Positions 46,322 through 54,637 of a stretch of DNA of 64,000 nucleotides are shown here, piece after piece. Under the pieces are notes generated by a model. That model had not been told where the DNA came from. It was given only the letters and a program-made list of their open reading frames with translations, and made no database searches. The stretch lies in the NCBI GenBank assembly GCA_947504025.1, contig CANNFX010000003.1:186001-250000 (forward strand). The letters run 5' to 3'. The position numbers and the translations under genes are program-made. Numbering within the stretch: position 1 is the first letter of the stretch; each line of letters opens with the position of its first letter. Origin of the DNA: an uncultured Sphingomonadaceae bacterium (GTDB taxonomy: Bacteria; Pseudomonadota; Alphaproteobacteria; Sphingomonadales; Sphingomonadaceae).

Positions 46322-49084
46322 ATGGCAACGCGCATGCTAATCGATGCGCGCCACACAGAGGAAACTCGTGTGGCGGTTCTCAAAGGCAACCGGATTGAGG
46401 AATTCGACTTTGAATCTGCTGAACACAAGCAGATCAAAGGCAATATTTATCTGGCAAAAGTAACGCGGGTCGAACCGTCGCTACAGGCGGCGTTTGTCGA
46501 CTTTGGCGGCAATCGCCACGGCTTCTTGGCCTTCAGCGAAATCCACCCCGATTACTATCAGATCCCCAAGGAAGACCGCGACCAACTGCTCGCCGACGAG
46601 GCTGAAGCAGCGGAAGAGGAAGCGCGCCTTCGCAATGAAGACGAGGAAGAGGGCAACCTCCCGGGCGACGAATATGACGCCGAAGACGAATCGTCCGAAG
46701 CTCTCGCCGAAGATATGGCCGAAGACGGCATGGAAGAAATCGACACATCGGAAAAAGATGATGTTGCTACTATCGAGGAAGGCCATGTTGATGGCGCTTC
46801 CGACGATGACAGCGATGACGATGACGATGACAGCGACGACGAGGAAGAAGAGTCTTCCGACGATGAAAACAAAGGTCGCGGCCGAAGCCGTGGTGGCCGC
46901 GGACGTGGTCGCCGCCAGGGTAAAGGCGGCAATGGTCGCGGTGGCCGGGGCGGTAACAGCCGTGCCAAGCAGGTCGACGAAGCCCGTGCCAAGCGCATGG
47001 CTCTGCGTCGCCGCTACAAAATTCAGGACGTTATCCAGCGCCGTCAGGTTCTGCTCGTCCAGGTTGTAAAGGAAGAGCGCGGAAATAAAGGCGCTGCCCT
47101 CACTTCCTACCTGAGCCTTGCAGGCCGTTACACGGTTCTGATGCCAAACTCGGGACATGGCGGCGGTATCAGCCGCAAGATCAGCAGCGCGAATGACCGA
47201 AAACGCCTGAAGCAAGTTGTTTCCGACCTTAGCTTGCCACGCAGCATGGGCCTTATCGTCCGCACTGCAGGCCTCAGCCGCACCAAGACTGAAATCAAGC
47301 GTGACTTCGACTACCTCGCCCGTCTGTGGGACGGTATCCGTGAGGCCACGATGGGCGCGGTCGCCCCGGCCAAAATTCACTCGGACAGCGATCTTATCAA
47401 GCGCGCCATACGCGACATCTACAATCGTGAGATCGAAGAAGTCGTGGTCGAAGGCGAGCAAGGGTATCGCTCGGCCAAGGAATTCATGAAATTGCTCATG
47501 CCCAGCCACGCGCGCCGGGTGAAGAATTACAACGATCCGGTGCCGCTGTTCCAACGCTACGGCGCGGAAGATCAGCTTTCGGCAATGTACGAACCGATGG
47601 TCCAGCTCAAATCTGGCGGCTATCTGGTGATCAACCCGACCGAAGCGCTGGTGTCCATCGACATCAACTCTGGCCGCTCCACCAAGGAACACGGTATCGA
47701 ACAGACCGCGCTACACACCAATCTGGAAGCGGCAAAAGAAATCGCTCGCCAGCTGCGTCTGCGTGACATGGCTGGTCTGGTCGTGATCGACTTCATCGAC
47801 ATGGAATACGGATCGAACGTCCGTAAGGTCGAAAAATGCATGAAGGATTCGCTGAAGAACGACCGCGCCCGCATCCAGGTCGGCCGCATCTCCAGCTTCG
47901 GTCTGATGGAAATGAGCCGCCAGCGCCTGCGCACCGGCGTGCTCGAAGCATCGACCCGCGAATGCCCGCATTGTGATGGTACCGGCCTCGTCCGTACCGC
48001 TTCGAGCGCTGGCCTTTCAGCGCTGCGCCAGATCGAAGAAGAAGCAGCCAAGGGTAAGGGAAGCACAGTTTCGCTTTACGCGTCGACCGAAGCAGCAGTT
48101 TACTTGCTGAACTCAAAACGCTCCGACCTTGCTGAGATCGAAAAGCGGTACGCGGTGAGCGTCGAAGTTATACCAGAAGGTGAAGACGAAGGCGCAAAGA
48201 TGCGCGTCGCCAGTTCCGGTCCTAAGCCAACCTCTGTGCCCAAATTCGAAGCCATCATCGACGAAGATGAAGACGAAGATGAGTCTGAGGGCAGCACCGA
48301 GGAAGAGGAAGATCGTCCGAAGAAGCGTCGCCGCCGCGGTGGCCGTGGACGCAATCGCCGCAACCGTGAAGAGGGTGAAGGCAGCGAGAACGCTTCCTCC
48401 GGCGGAAATGACAATGGCGGCGACAACAGTGGGCGCCCGGCCGAAGCATCTGACGATGATGACGAGGACAAGCCCAAGAAACGCCGTCGCCGTGGTGGAC
48501 GCCGCCGTGGTGGCCGTGGACGTGGTCGCGGTGAAGGCGGCGAGAATGCCGAGAACGGTGCAGAAGGCACTCCTGCTGACGCTGAAGCTCCTTCAGAGGC
48601 TGTAGCTTCTGATGACGCGCCAAAGGCAGCCGAAGCAGTAACCGCAACGGACGAAGCACCAGCTAAGCCCAAGCGGACACGTCGCAAGAAGGCAGACGTT
48701 GAAGCGAAGACCGACGACGCACCGGCTGCAGAAACGGCGGACGAAAAGCCTAAGCCCAAGCGTGCTCCGCGTAAGAAAGCTGAGCCAAAAGCGAAAGCCG
48801 ATGCTGCACTTGCAACGGATGCAGAAGAAGCACCGGCCAAGCCCAAGCGTGCACCGCGCAAGAAGGCAGAACCTAAGACGAAAGTTGATGCTGCCCCGGC
48901 TGCAGAGACCGTTGAAGAAAAGCCCAAACCAAAGCGTGCACCACGCAAAAAGGCTGAACCAAAGACAGCGAAGGCAGCCAAGGCAGAACCTGCTCCAAGC
49001 GTAGCCGAACCTACCGAAACTTCGGCAGACGATAAGTCTGGCAAGAAGCGTGGCGGCTGGTGGCAGCGAACTTTCGGCGAGTAA
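46322..49084 (+). CDS. rne: ribonuclease E
   Basis: Essential endoribonuclease and scaffold of the RNA degradosome. GGAG lies 7 bases before the ATG (MATRMLIDARHTEE). The 920-residue protein has an S1 domain split by a low-complexity insertion (about 85-220), first very acidic (SDDDDDDSDDEEEESSDD) then RGG-rich, next the catalytic domain (GLVVIDFIDMEYGSNVRK), and the zinc-link CPHCDGTG (about 547-554). The C-terminal third is disordered, with acidic and Arg-rich blocks and four PKPKRAPRKKAEP-type repeats. It ends GGWWQRTFGE; a GWW motif at the RNase E C-terminus binds PNPase in Caulobacter. The insert and end are typical of alphaproteobacteria. A terminator follows. Confidence 0.95.
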   Translation: MATRMLIDARHTEETRVAVLKGNRIEEFDFESAEHKQIKGNIYLAKVTRVEPSLQAAFVDFGGNRHGFLAFSEIHPDYYQIPKEDRDQLLADEAEAAEEEARLRNEDEEEGNLPGDEYDAEDESSEALAEDMAEDGMEEIDTSEKDDVATIEEGHVDGASDDDSDDDDDDSDDEEEESSDDENKGRGRSRGGRGRGRRQGKGGNGRGGRGGNSRAKQVDEARAKRMALRRRYKIQDVIQRRQVLLVQVVKEERGNKGAALTSYLSLAGRYTVLMPNSGHGGGISRKISSANDRKRLKQVVSDLSLPRSMGLIVRTAGLSRTKTEIKRDFDYLARLWDGIREATMGAVAPAKIHSDSDLIKRAIRDIYNREIEEVVVEGEQGYRSAKEFMKLLMPSHARRVKNYNDPVPLFQRYGAEDQLSAMYEPMVQLKSGGYLVINPTEALVSIDINSGRSTKEHGIEQTALHTNLEAAKEIARQLRLRDMAGLVVIDFIDMEYGSNVRKVEKCMKDSLKNDRARIQVGRISSFGLMEMSRQRLRTGVLEASTRECPHCDGTGLVRTASSAGLSALRQIEEEAAKGKGSTVSLYASTEAAVYLLNSKRSDLAEIEKRYAVSVEVIPEGEDEGAKMRVASSGPKPTSVPKFEAIIDEDEDEDESEGSTEEEEDRPKKRRRRGGRGRNRRNREEGEGSENASSGGNDNGGDNSGRPAEASDDDDEDKPKKRRRRGGRRRGGRGRGRGEGGENAENGAEGTPADAEAPSEAVASDDAPKAAEAVTATDEAPAKPKRTRRKKADVEAKTDDAPAAETADEKPKPKRAPRKKAEPKAKADAALATDAEEAPAKPKRAPRKKAEPKTKVDAAPAAETVEEKPKPKRAPRKKAEPKTAKAAKAEPAPSVAEPTETSADDKSGKKRGGWWQRTFGE
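48662..48965 (+). repeat. four degenerate coding repeats in the rne C-terminal region
   Basis: The motif (A/K)KPKRxxRKKA(D/E) occurs four times at spacings of about 28-30 residues, with Ala/Glu/Asp-rich spacers. Copies 2 to 4 are nearly identical in protein (PKRAPRKKAEPK) but differ at silent DNA positions, so they are not very recent. Basic repeats of this sort often bind RNA (inference). Confidence 0.85.
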
Positions 49085-49107
49085 GCCGGAACACCATAAC
49101 CACAAGG

Positions 49108-49133
49108 AAGGGGGCTTCGCGGTCCCCTTTTTT
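49108..49133 (+). terminator. intrinsic terminator after rne
   Basis: AAGGGG pairs with CCCCTT across a 10-base loop, followed by six T. It lies 24 bp after the rne stop and separates rne from the dehalogenase gene. Confidence 0.85.
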
Positions 49134-49199
49134 GTGTCTCTGGGTATCGCGGAACTAAGCGTACCTCGCCCACCTGCCCTTCCCTATTCTCATTACAGG

Positions 49200-49212
49200 T
49201 TGCATGATGCAA
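49200..49212. promoter_or_regulatory. palindrome upstream of the haloalkane dehalogenase gene
   Basis: TTGCAT-G-ATGCAA is a perfect inverted repeat just upstream of the ribosome site AGAGGAG. Two further outer bases also pair (AG with CT) with one mismatch, giving a 19-bp near-palindrome. It could be an operator for a dimeric repressor; no regulator gene is adjacent. Confidence 0.4.
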
Positions 49213-49230
49213 TCTAAGAGGAGAGCCACC

Positions 49231-50124
49231 ATGTCACAACCGCACCGCACGCCCGATGCCCGTTTCGAAAATCTGCCCGATTTTCCCTATGAACCGCATT
49301 ACCACACTTTGTCGGACGGGCTGAGAATGCATTATCTGGACGAGGGACCGCGTGACGGCACACCGGTCCTGATGATGCATGGCGAACCGAGCTGGTGCTT
49401 CCTCTACCGCAAGATGGTGGATCCCGTGGTCGCCGCCGGATACCGCGTGATCGCTCCCGACCTGATCGGCTTTGGCAAATCAGACAAGCCGACAAGGCAG
49501 AAGGATTTCACATACGCAGGTCATGTCGCATGGATGCGCGAATGGCTCGAAGCGATGGACCTCACCGGTGTCATTCTGGCATGCCAAGATTGGGGGTCGC
49601 TGGTGGGCTTGAGGCTTGTCGCTGCGATGCCTGAACGGTTTGCTGGTGTTGTGCTTTCCAATGGCGGCCTGCCTGCGGGCCAACAGCCACCGCCTGCTTT
49701 CGCCAAGTGGCGCGCCTTTGCAAAGTGGAGCCCGGTATTTCCAATCGGCAAGATTCTCCAGCGCGCAACGACGAGTGATCTGCCGGACGATGTGGTTGCA
49801 GCTTATGATGCGCCGTTTGATAGCCGCGCGAGCAAAGCTGCCGCTCGCGCTTTTCCAGCGCTGGTTCCGCTGGGTGAGAATGAAGCCGTGCCAGACCAGT
49901 TGGAAGCGTGGCGTGCGCTTGAAAAGTTCGAAAAGCCGTTCACATGTGCATTCAGCAACCGGGACCCCATAACAAGGGGCGGCTTTACACAATTTCAGGA
50001 GCGCGTGCCTGGCGCAAAGCACGGTCTGCACCGCACTTTAACTGGCGGGCACTTCATTCAAGAGGATGATCCTGACGGGTTCGTGAGTGCAATATTGGAT
50101 ACCGCCAGGCTGGCGGGCGTATAA
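49231..50124 (+). CDS. haloalkane dehalogenase
   Basis: Alpha/beta-hydrolase that replaces halogen by hydroxyl through a covalent ester. The 297-residue protein has the oxyanion region MMHGEPSWCFLYRKM, the nucleophile Asp120 followed by halide-binding Trp121 in LACQDWGSLVGL, the acid Asp245 in FSNRDPITRGG, and the base His274 in TGGHFIQEDD. A second Trp (160 or 166, in AFAKWRAFAKW) can serve as the other halide ligand, as in the DhlA group (subfamily I). Strong ribosome site AGAGGAG upstream; I chose the ATG at 49231. It is a lone gene between terminated rne and sdhB. The natural substrate is unknown. Confidence 0.9.
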   Translation: MSQPHRTPDARFENLPDFPYEPHYHTLSDGLRMHYLDEGPRDGTPVLMMHGEPSWCFLYRKMVDPVVAAGYRVIAPDLIGFGKSDKPTRQKDFTYAGHVAWMREWLEAMDLTGVILACQDWGSLVGLRLVAAMPERFAGVVLSNGGLPAGQQPPPAFAKWRAFAKWSPVFPIGKILQRATTSDLPDDVVAAYDAPFDSRASKAAARAFPALVPLGENEAVPDQLEAWRALEKFEKPFTCAFSNRDPITRGGFTQFQERVPGAKHGLHRTLTGGHFIQEDDPDGFVSAILDTARLAGV

Positions 50125-50414
50125 GTGTTCTAATCGGGGGCTCTCAGACGGCGGGATGCAGCATCACCCATAGATCTGTCCTACAGCAGGTCATTGGGAT
50201 AGGCGGCGCTGATGAACCGATTGGACCCAAAACTGTTACGCCGATCCCGCCTGAAATCTAGCGAAGAAAATTTGTCGTTTAGGACACTGTAACATGTGTC
50301 ACTTTCGCTCGGAAAAATCGCCTTTACGCGGCTTGTTTTGCGGCGCACAATCGCTAAACAGGCCGGGTAAAGCGGCACCGCAGATATTCGGACCGACAGT
50401 AGGATACGTAACCA
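50125..50414. promoter_or_regulatory. 290-bp gap before sdhB, no gene seen
   Basis: No open frame here has coding character. An imperfect inverted repeat GACAC-N8-GTGTC lies at 50283-50300. The gap must contain the sdhB promoter unless the dehalogenase transcript reads through. Genes sdhC, sdhD and sdhA, usually upstream of sdhB, are absent. Confidence 0.4.
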
Positions 50415-51209
50415 ATGGCTACCTTCACTCTCCCCAAGAACAGCAAGATCAACGGCAAAGGCCGCGTGTATCAGGCAGAAAATGCCCAAGCTGGTTCCGG
50501 CAAAGTGAAGAAGTTCAAAATCTATCGATACGATCCCGATAGCGGTGAAAATCCCCGCTATGACAAGTTTGAAATCGACTTAGACGAATGCGGTCCAATG
50601 GTCCTCGACGCCCTGATCAAGATAAAGAGCGACATCGATCCGACACTGACCTTCCGCCGCTCCTGCCGCGAAGGTATTTGCGGGTCTTGCTCGATGAATT
50701 TGAACGGCAAGAACGGCCTCGCTTGTACCACTGCAATCGAAGATCTAGGCGGCGAAATCCGCATCACGCCGCTGCCGCATATGGAAGTAGTCAAGGATCT
50801 CGTTCCAGACTTCAGTCATTTCTACGCGCAATATGCATCGATCCGCCCTTGGCTACAGACAGTTACGCCTACGCCAAGTGGTAAGGAACGCCTACAAACA
50901 CCAGAGCAGCGCGAGAAGCTGGATGGACTTTACGAATGCATCCTATGCGCGTGTTGCTCCACTGCTTGCCCTTCGTACTGGTGGAATTCCGACAAATTTC
51001 TTGGTCCCGCCATTCTCCTGCAAGCCTATCGCTGGCTCGCAGATAGCCGCGATGAAATGACTGGCGAGCGTCTTGAAGAGCTGGAAGATCCCTTCCGTCT
51101 TTACCGCTGCCACACCATCATGAACTGCGCGAATGTCTGCCCCAAGGGCCTCAGCCCGGCCAAGGCGATTGCCGAAATCAAGAAAATGCAGGTCGAAAAG
51201 CACGTTTGA
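50415..51209 (+). CDS. sdhB: succinate dehydrogenase iron-sulfur subunit
   Basis: Carries the [2Fe-2S], [4Fe-4S] and [3Fe-4S] clusters that link the flavoprotein to quinone in complex II. The 264-residue protein has [18 protein letters not shown] (first cluster), [17 protein letters not shown] (second) and [16 protein letters not shown] (third). The sdhCDA genes are not in the window, so sdhB stands apart. Its stop overlaps the start of a thioesterase gene (TGATG), and that gene overlaps zapE, so the three are coupled. Confidence 0.96.
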   Translation: MATFTLPKNSKINGKGRVYQAENAQAGSGKVKKFKIYRYDPDSGENPRYDKFEIDLDECGPMVLDALIKIKSDIDPTLTFRRSCREGICGSCSMNLNGKNGLACTTAIEDLGGEIRITPLPHMEVVKDLVPDFSHFYAQYASIRPWLQTVTPTPSGKERLQTPEQREKLDGLYECILCACCSTACPSYWWNSDKFLGPAILLQAYRWLADSRDEMTGERLEELEDPFRLYRCHTIMNCANVCPKGLSPAKAIAEIKKMQVEKHV

Positions 51210-51667
51210 TGGCGACTCCGACCGGCGAAGATTTCCTTTATCACGAGATCGAGGATGCGCCCGGATGGTTCATGTGGGACCTGGCTGACAAAACGCGCTG
51301 GAACCATACAGTTATGGGGCCAATGCGGGTGCGCCGTGAAGGTGATTTTGTTCGCCTACGAATGTATCCCGAACACAAACATACCAATCTGCTGAACAAC
51401 CTGCACGGAGCTGCAACGTTAAGCCTGATCGACATCTCGCTTTTCGCTGGTGTTCGCCTGCTATTGGATGGCGATGCAAGCGGCTCGGTAACACTTGATC
51501 TATCGACCCAGTTCATTGGTGCTGGCGATGTTCAACAACCCGTCGACGCTGTCATTGAAGTACTGCGTGAAACGCGCCGTCTAGTGTTTCTCAGGGGTCT
51601 TGTAGTTCAAGGGGACAACAAGATTGCTGCTTACGCTGGTACTGTTCGCAAACCATCAAAAGCATGA
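51209..51667 (+). CDS. PaaI-family hotdog thioesterase
   Basis: Predicted acyl-CoA thioesterase. The 152-residue protein has the hotdog core with LLNNLHGAATLSLIDISLFA (about 60-79), in which the family's HGG(x)nD motif appears as HGA and Asp, and VTLDLSTQFIGAGD. The ATG overlaps the sdhB stop; a TTG three bases earlier is also in frame. Pairing with sdhB and zapE is a fixed-looking gene order, but no metabolic link is apparent. The CoA ester is unknown. Confidence 0.85.
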   Translation: MATPTGEDFLYHEIEDAPGWFMWDLADKTRWNHTVMGPMRVRREGDFVRLRMYPEHKHTNLLNNLHGAATLSLIDISLFAGVRLLLDGDASGSVTLDLSTQFIGAGDVQQPVDAVIEVLRETRRLVFLRGLVVQGDNKIAAYAGTVRKPSKA

Positions 51668-52782
51668 CCGGAATGCTGGCACGCTATAACTCGCTGATAG
51701 AGGCGGGGGAATTGCGGCCAGATCAAGAGCAAGCGGAGGCCGCGGCAAGCCTTGATCTATTGCAGAAGGAACTAGAAATCCGCGCCGATAGCAATGGCTT
51801 TCTGGGAAAACTCTTTGGTAAGAGGCCAATTAGCCCACGTGGAATATATATGTGGGGCGGTGTCGGCCGCGGAAAATCGATGCTGATGGACCTGTTTCAC
51901 GACACACTAGGTATCCACGAAAAGCGCCGGGCGCATTTTCATGCATTTATGCTCGAAGTGCACGCTAAACTCCGTGAAGAACGTAAGAAGGAAAGCGGCG
52001 ATCCCATTCCGCCAGTTGCGGCCAAGCTCGCAGAAGGCCTCAAATGCCTCGCGTTTGACGAGATGGTGGTCAACAATAGTGCGGATGCTATGATTATGAG
52101 CCGCTTGTTCACCGCATTGATCAAGGATCAGGGCGTGAGCATCGTAACGACCTCAAACCGCCCTCCCCGAGATCTCTACAAAGATGGCCTCAATCGTGAA
52201 CACTTTCTGCCGTTTATTGAGCTTATCTCCAATAAGCTCGATGTTCTGCCGTTGAACGGACCGGTGGATTATAGAATGGAACGCCTCGCCGGTATCGACA
52301 CCTGGCACACGCCGCTGGGAGATGATGCAACCGCCCAGGTTTCGGAGGCATTTTTTCGGCTAACGGACTACCCGCCAGACGATCGCAAAAATGTCCCATC
52401 AGCCGAGCTAGAGCTGGGTGGGAACCGGACCTTGCATGTACCAAAGAGCATCAAAGGCGTGGCCGTCTTCAGTTTCAAGCGACTTTGCGGGCAACCACGC
52501 GGCGCAAGCGATTATCTTGCGATTGCAATGAATTATCATACAGTCATAATAGTTGGAATCCCGCAAATGGGGCCCGATGATCGCAATGAGGCAGCCCGTT
52601 TTGTGACGCTGATTGACGCGCTCTACGAACATAAAGTGAAATTGCTCGCCACCGCCGATGCGGAACCGGAACAGCTCTATAATGCTGGCAACGGTAGCTT
52701 CGAGTTCGAACGCACTGCAAGCCGTCTCAAGGAGATGCAAAGTGCAGACTACATGGCAGCAGGCCACGGCGAAGAGGGTTGA
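51664..52782 (+). CDS. zapE: ZapE/AFG1-family ATPase
   Basis: AAA-type ATPase; in Escherichia coli it associates with the Z-ring, and in mitochondria AFG1/LACE1 relatives act in respiratory-chain protein turnover. The 372-residue protein has Walker A WGGVGRGKSML (about residues 64-74), HFHAFMLEVH, Walker B CLAFDEMVVNNSADAMI and sensor TTSNRPPRDLY. Relatives usually have TDIADAM after the Walker B; here NNSADAM. The ATG overlaps the thioesterase stop. Its place beside sdhB fits a role in respiratory complex quality control (inference). Confidence 0.93.
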   Translation: MTGMLARYNSLIEAGELRPDQEQAEAAASLDLLQKELEIRADSNGFLGKLFGKRPISPRGIYMWGGVGRGKSMLMDLFHDTLGIHEKRRAHFHAFMLEVHAKLREERKKESGDPIPPVAAKLAEGLKCLAFDEMVVNNSADAMIMSRLFTALIKDQGVSIVTTSNRPPRDLYKDGLNREHFLPFIELISNKLDVLPLNGPVDYRMERLAGIDTWHTPLGDDATAQVSEAFFRLTDYPPDDRKNVPSAELELGGNRTLHVPKSIKGVAVFSFKRLCGQPRGASDYLAIAMNYHTVIIVGIPQMGPDDRNEAARFVTLIDALYEHKVKLLATADAEPEQLYNAGNGSFEFERTASRLKEMQSADYMAAGHGEEG

Positions 52783-52850
52783 AATCAGATCCCGGCCTCA
52801 CCAAATTGTTGGTATTCCGGCGGTAACACCCCGCCGATGTGAGAAAATCA

Positions 52851-53549
52851 ATGATCGACATCCGGCCTTACAATAGCCTTGGTCATGCGGACCACGGTTG
52901 GCTCGACGCACGGCATCACTTCAGTTTTGCCAAATATCACGACCCAGAACGGATGAATTGGGGCAACATTCGCGTGTGGAATGACGACACCATTGCACCG
53001 CAATCAGGTTTCCCGCCCCATTCACATAATGACATGGAAATCATAACCTTCGTCCGTGAAGGTGCGATTACGCATAAAGATAATCTTGGTAACAACGGCC
53101 GTACAACCGCTGGCGATGTCCAGGTGATGAGCGCCGGGACCGGGATTACCCATGCTGAGTACAATCTCGAAGATGGGCCAACAACGCTGTTCCAAATCTG
53201 GATCACTCCGGATCAGCTGGGTGAACAGCCATCTTGGGGCCAGCGTGAGTTTCCGCGCGGCGAACGTGCGGGCGCATGGGAAATTGTAGCCAGTGGCAAT
53301 CCCGAAGGCGACAATGCCCTCTCAATTCGCGCAGATGCCCGCGTCTTAGCGGCAACCGTGTCAGCAGGTCGAAGCGTTGCTTATAGAGCCGATCCAGCGC
53401 GCCACTTATATCTTGTGGCACCGACGGGTCGAATTCGCGTGAATGGGGCGGAAGCTCAGATGCGCGACGGGATCGCTATTACCGGTGAAACCGAAATATC
53501 CATCGAAGCGCTTGAAGATAGTGAACTTGTAATGGTCGATACGCGCTAG
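52851..53549 (+). CDS. pirin-family protein (YhhW type)
   Basis: Bicupin protein; YhhW-type pirins have quercetin dioxygenase activity in vitro. The 232-residue protein has the metal site FPPHSHNDMEIITFVREG (two His and a Glu), with another ligand in SAGTGITHAEYN, and the second, metal-free cupin half. I chose the ATG at 52851; a GTG four codons before is in frame. It lies 68 bp after zapE on the same strand. The physiological substrate is unknown. Confidence 0.9.
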   Translation: MIDIRPYNSLGHADHGWLDARHHFSFAKYHDPERMNWGNIRVWNDDTIAPQSGFPPHSHNDMEIITFVREGAITHKDNLGNNGRTTAGDVQVMSAGTGITHAEYNLEDGPTTLFQIWITPDQLGEQPSWGQREFPRGERAGAWEIVASGNPEGDNALSIRADARVLAATVSAGRSVAYRADPARHLYLVAPTGRIRVNGAEAQMRDGIAITGETEISIEALEDSELVMVDTR

Positions 53550-53557
53550 CGAAGCGA

Positions 53558-54517
53558 TCAGGCCGCCTCTGCCAAACGCGTCTGTGCAGCGGCGAGGCGG
53601 CTCATCACTTTAAGGTCCTGTTCCCGAAGTTGCAGCGCAGCATCGGCCCAAAGTTCCGTAATCCGAAACAGTTCTTCCCGTTCAAGTGGCTGCGCTACCC
53701 GCATAGCTTTCTTGGCATGAACCAGACCGCTATGTTTGCGAGCCGACTTAGTGATGAAGTCACGGCAAGCGCTAAGGCCCTCGCCCGGCTCCGCTAGGCG
53801 ATGGATCAGCCCCAAATCATACATTTGCTCTGCAGTGTAAGTTTCATTCGAGAAGATCAGACGCTCCGTCATCGCACTACCAAGCTTGCGCGAAAGGATC
53901 GCATGAGCGCCCATCCCGGGGAACAGGCCAAACATAACCTCTGGCAGTCCGAACGTGGCGCCACGCTCAGCAATAATAAAGTCGAAACTGAGCAGTGCTT
54001 CAAAGCCCCCGCCCAACGCTGCGCCTTCAACCAGCCCAACAGTAACAATGGGCAAATCGAGCGCCTGCATGTTTTTGTGAAGTATCGCGCAGCAGCGATG
54101 TCCATATTCAACCAGCCCGTCACGATCACCGTCGCGGATGAGCTGCTGGAATAGCTCCAGATCACCGCCAAAGCAGAACACGCCTGGTGCGCGGCTACCA
54201 AGAACCAAGAAGCGAAGCGAAGCCTTGCCCGGACCGAAGCCTTTGGTGATCAATCCCTGCCATTCTTCAAAGTCGCCAAGCAGTGATGGGGTGAAGCTAG
54301 GCCGCTTCTCAGGCCGCATATATGTCCAAAGTGTTTCGGTGTCGTCTTCATACAATACGTCAAGCTCGTGGAGCTTGAACAAAGCATCTGGAATGGACGG
54401 TTGAAGAGTGTTTTCGTGTAACAAATGCCCTTCCCCTGTCCCCAAAACGAATGCGGATTCTTTGTCGTCAGTTTCGTTAGAAACGGACGTATCAATCGCT
54501 TGCGACATACGATCCAT
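53558..54517 (-). CDS. rpfF: RpfF-like crotonase (diffusible signal factor synthase family)
   Basis: Crotonase-fold enzyme of the group that makes cis-2-unsaturated fatty acid signals by dehydration and thioester cleavage of 3-hydroxyacyl-ACP. The 319-residue protein shares with Xanthomonas RpfF (recalled) the segments GGDLELFQQLIRDGDR, GAALGGGFEALLSFDFIIAE, GLPEVMFGLFPGMGA and the C-terminal RITELWADAALQL. The two catalytic glutamates are at 173 and 193, with the same spacing as Glu141 and Glu161 of RpfF. No rpfC or rpfG sensor-regulator genes lie nearby. Transcribed toward pirin; 120 bp separate it from the ABC permease gene upstream. Confidence 0.85.
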   Translation of the reverse strand: MDRMSQAIDTSVSNETDDKESAFVLGTGEGHLLHENTLQPSIPDALFKLHELDVLYEDDTETLWTYMRPEKRPSFTPSLLGDFEEWQGLITKGFGPGKASLRFLVLGSRAPGVFCFGGDLELFQQLIRDGDRDGLVEYGHRCCAILHKNMQALDLPIVTVGLVEGAALGGGFEALLSFDFIIAERGATFGLPEVMFGLFPGMGAHAILSRKLGSAMTERLIFSNETYTAEQMYDLGLIHRLAEPGEGLSACRDFITKSARKHSGLVHAKKAMRVAQPLEREELFRITELWADAALQLREQDLKVMSRLAAAQTRLAEAA

Positions 54518-54637
54518 ATCGATCCTTCAAAGACCCGGACACCTATGATCGGGCTTCTGATTGCCAAGGTAAGCCCGTGATGAGTCGCTTGGCAAACGTT
54601 AATTTCATCGCCGCGACGACATGAATCCCAAAATCGG

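Noticed and set aside
46481..47692. 403-codon open frame antisense to rne
   Set aside because: It lies fully opposite the conserved catalytic half of rne; its composition (runs of Val, Phe, Ala) mirrors rne codon bias and no ribosome site or family is seen.
48100..49212. 370-codon open frame antisense to the rne C-terminal region
   Set aside because: Long Ser/Arg/Ala runs are the complement of the Lys/Glu/Ala repeats of rne; it is an artefact of low-complexity coding.
50283..50300. GACAC-N8-GTGTC as an sdhB operator
   Set aside because: Short imperfect arms with an unpaired middle; could easily be chance, so only noted with the gap.
50181..50489. 102-codon minus-strand frame before sdhB
   Set aside because: Overlaps the sdhB start on the opposite strand and has no coding character.
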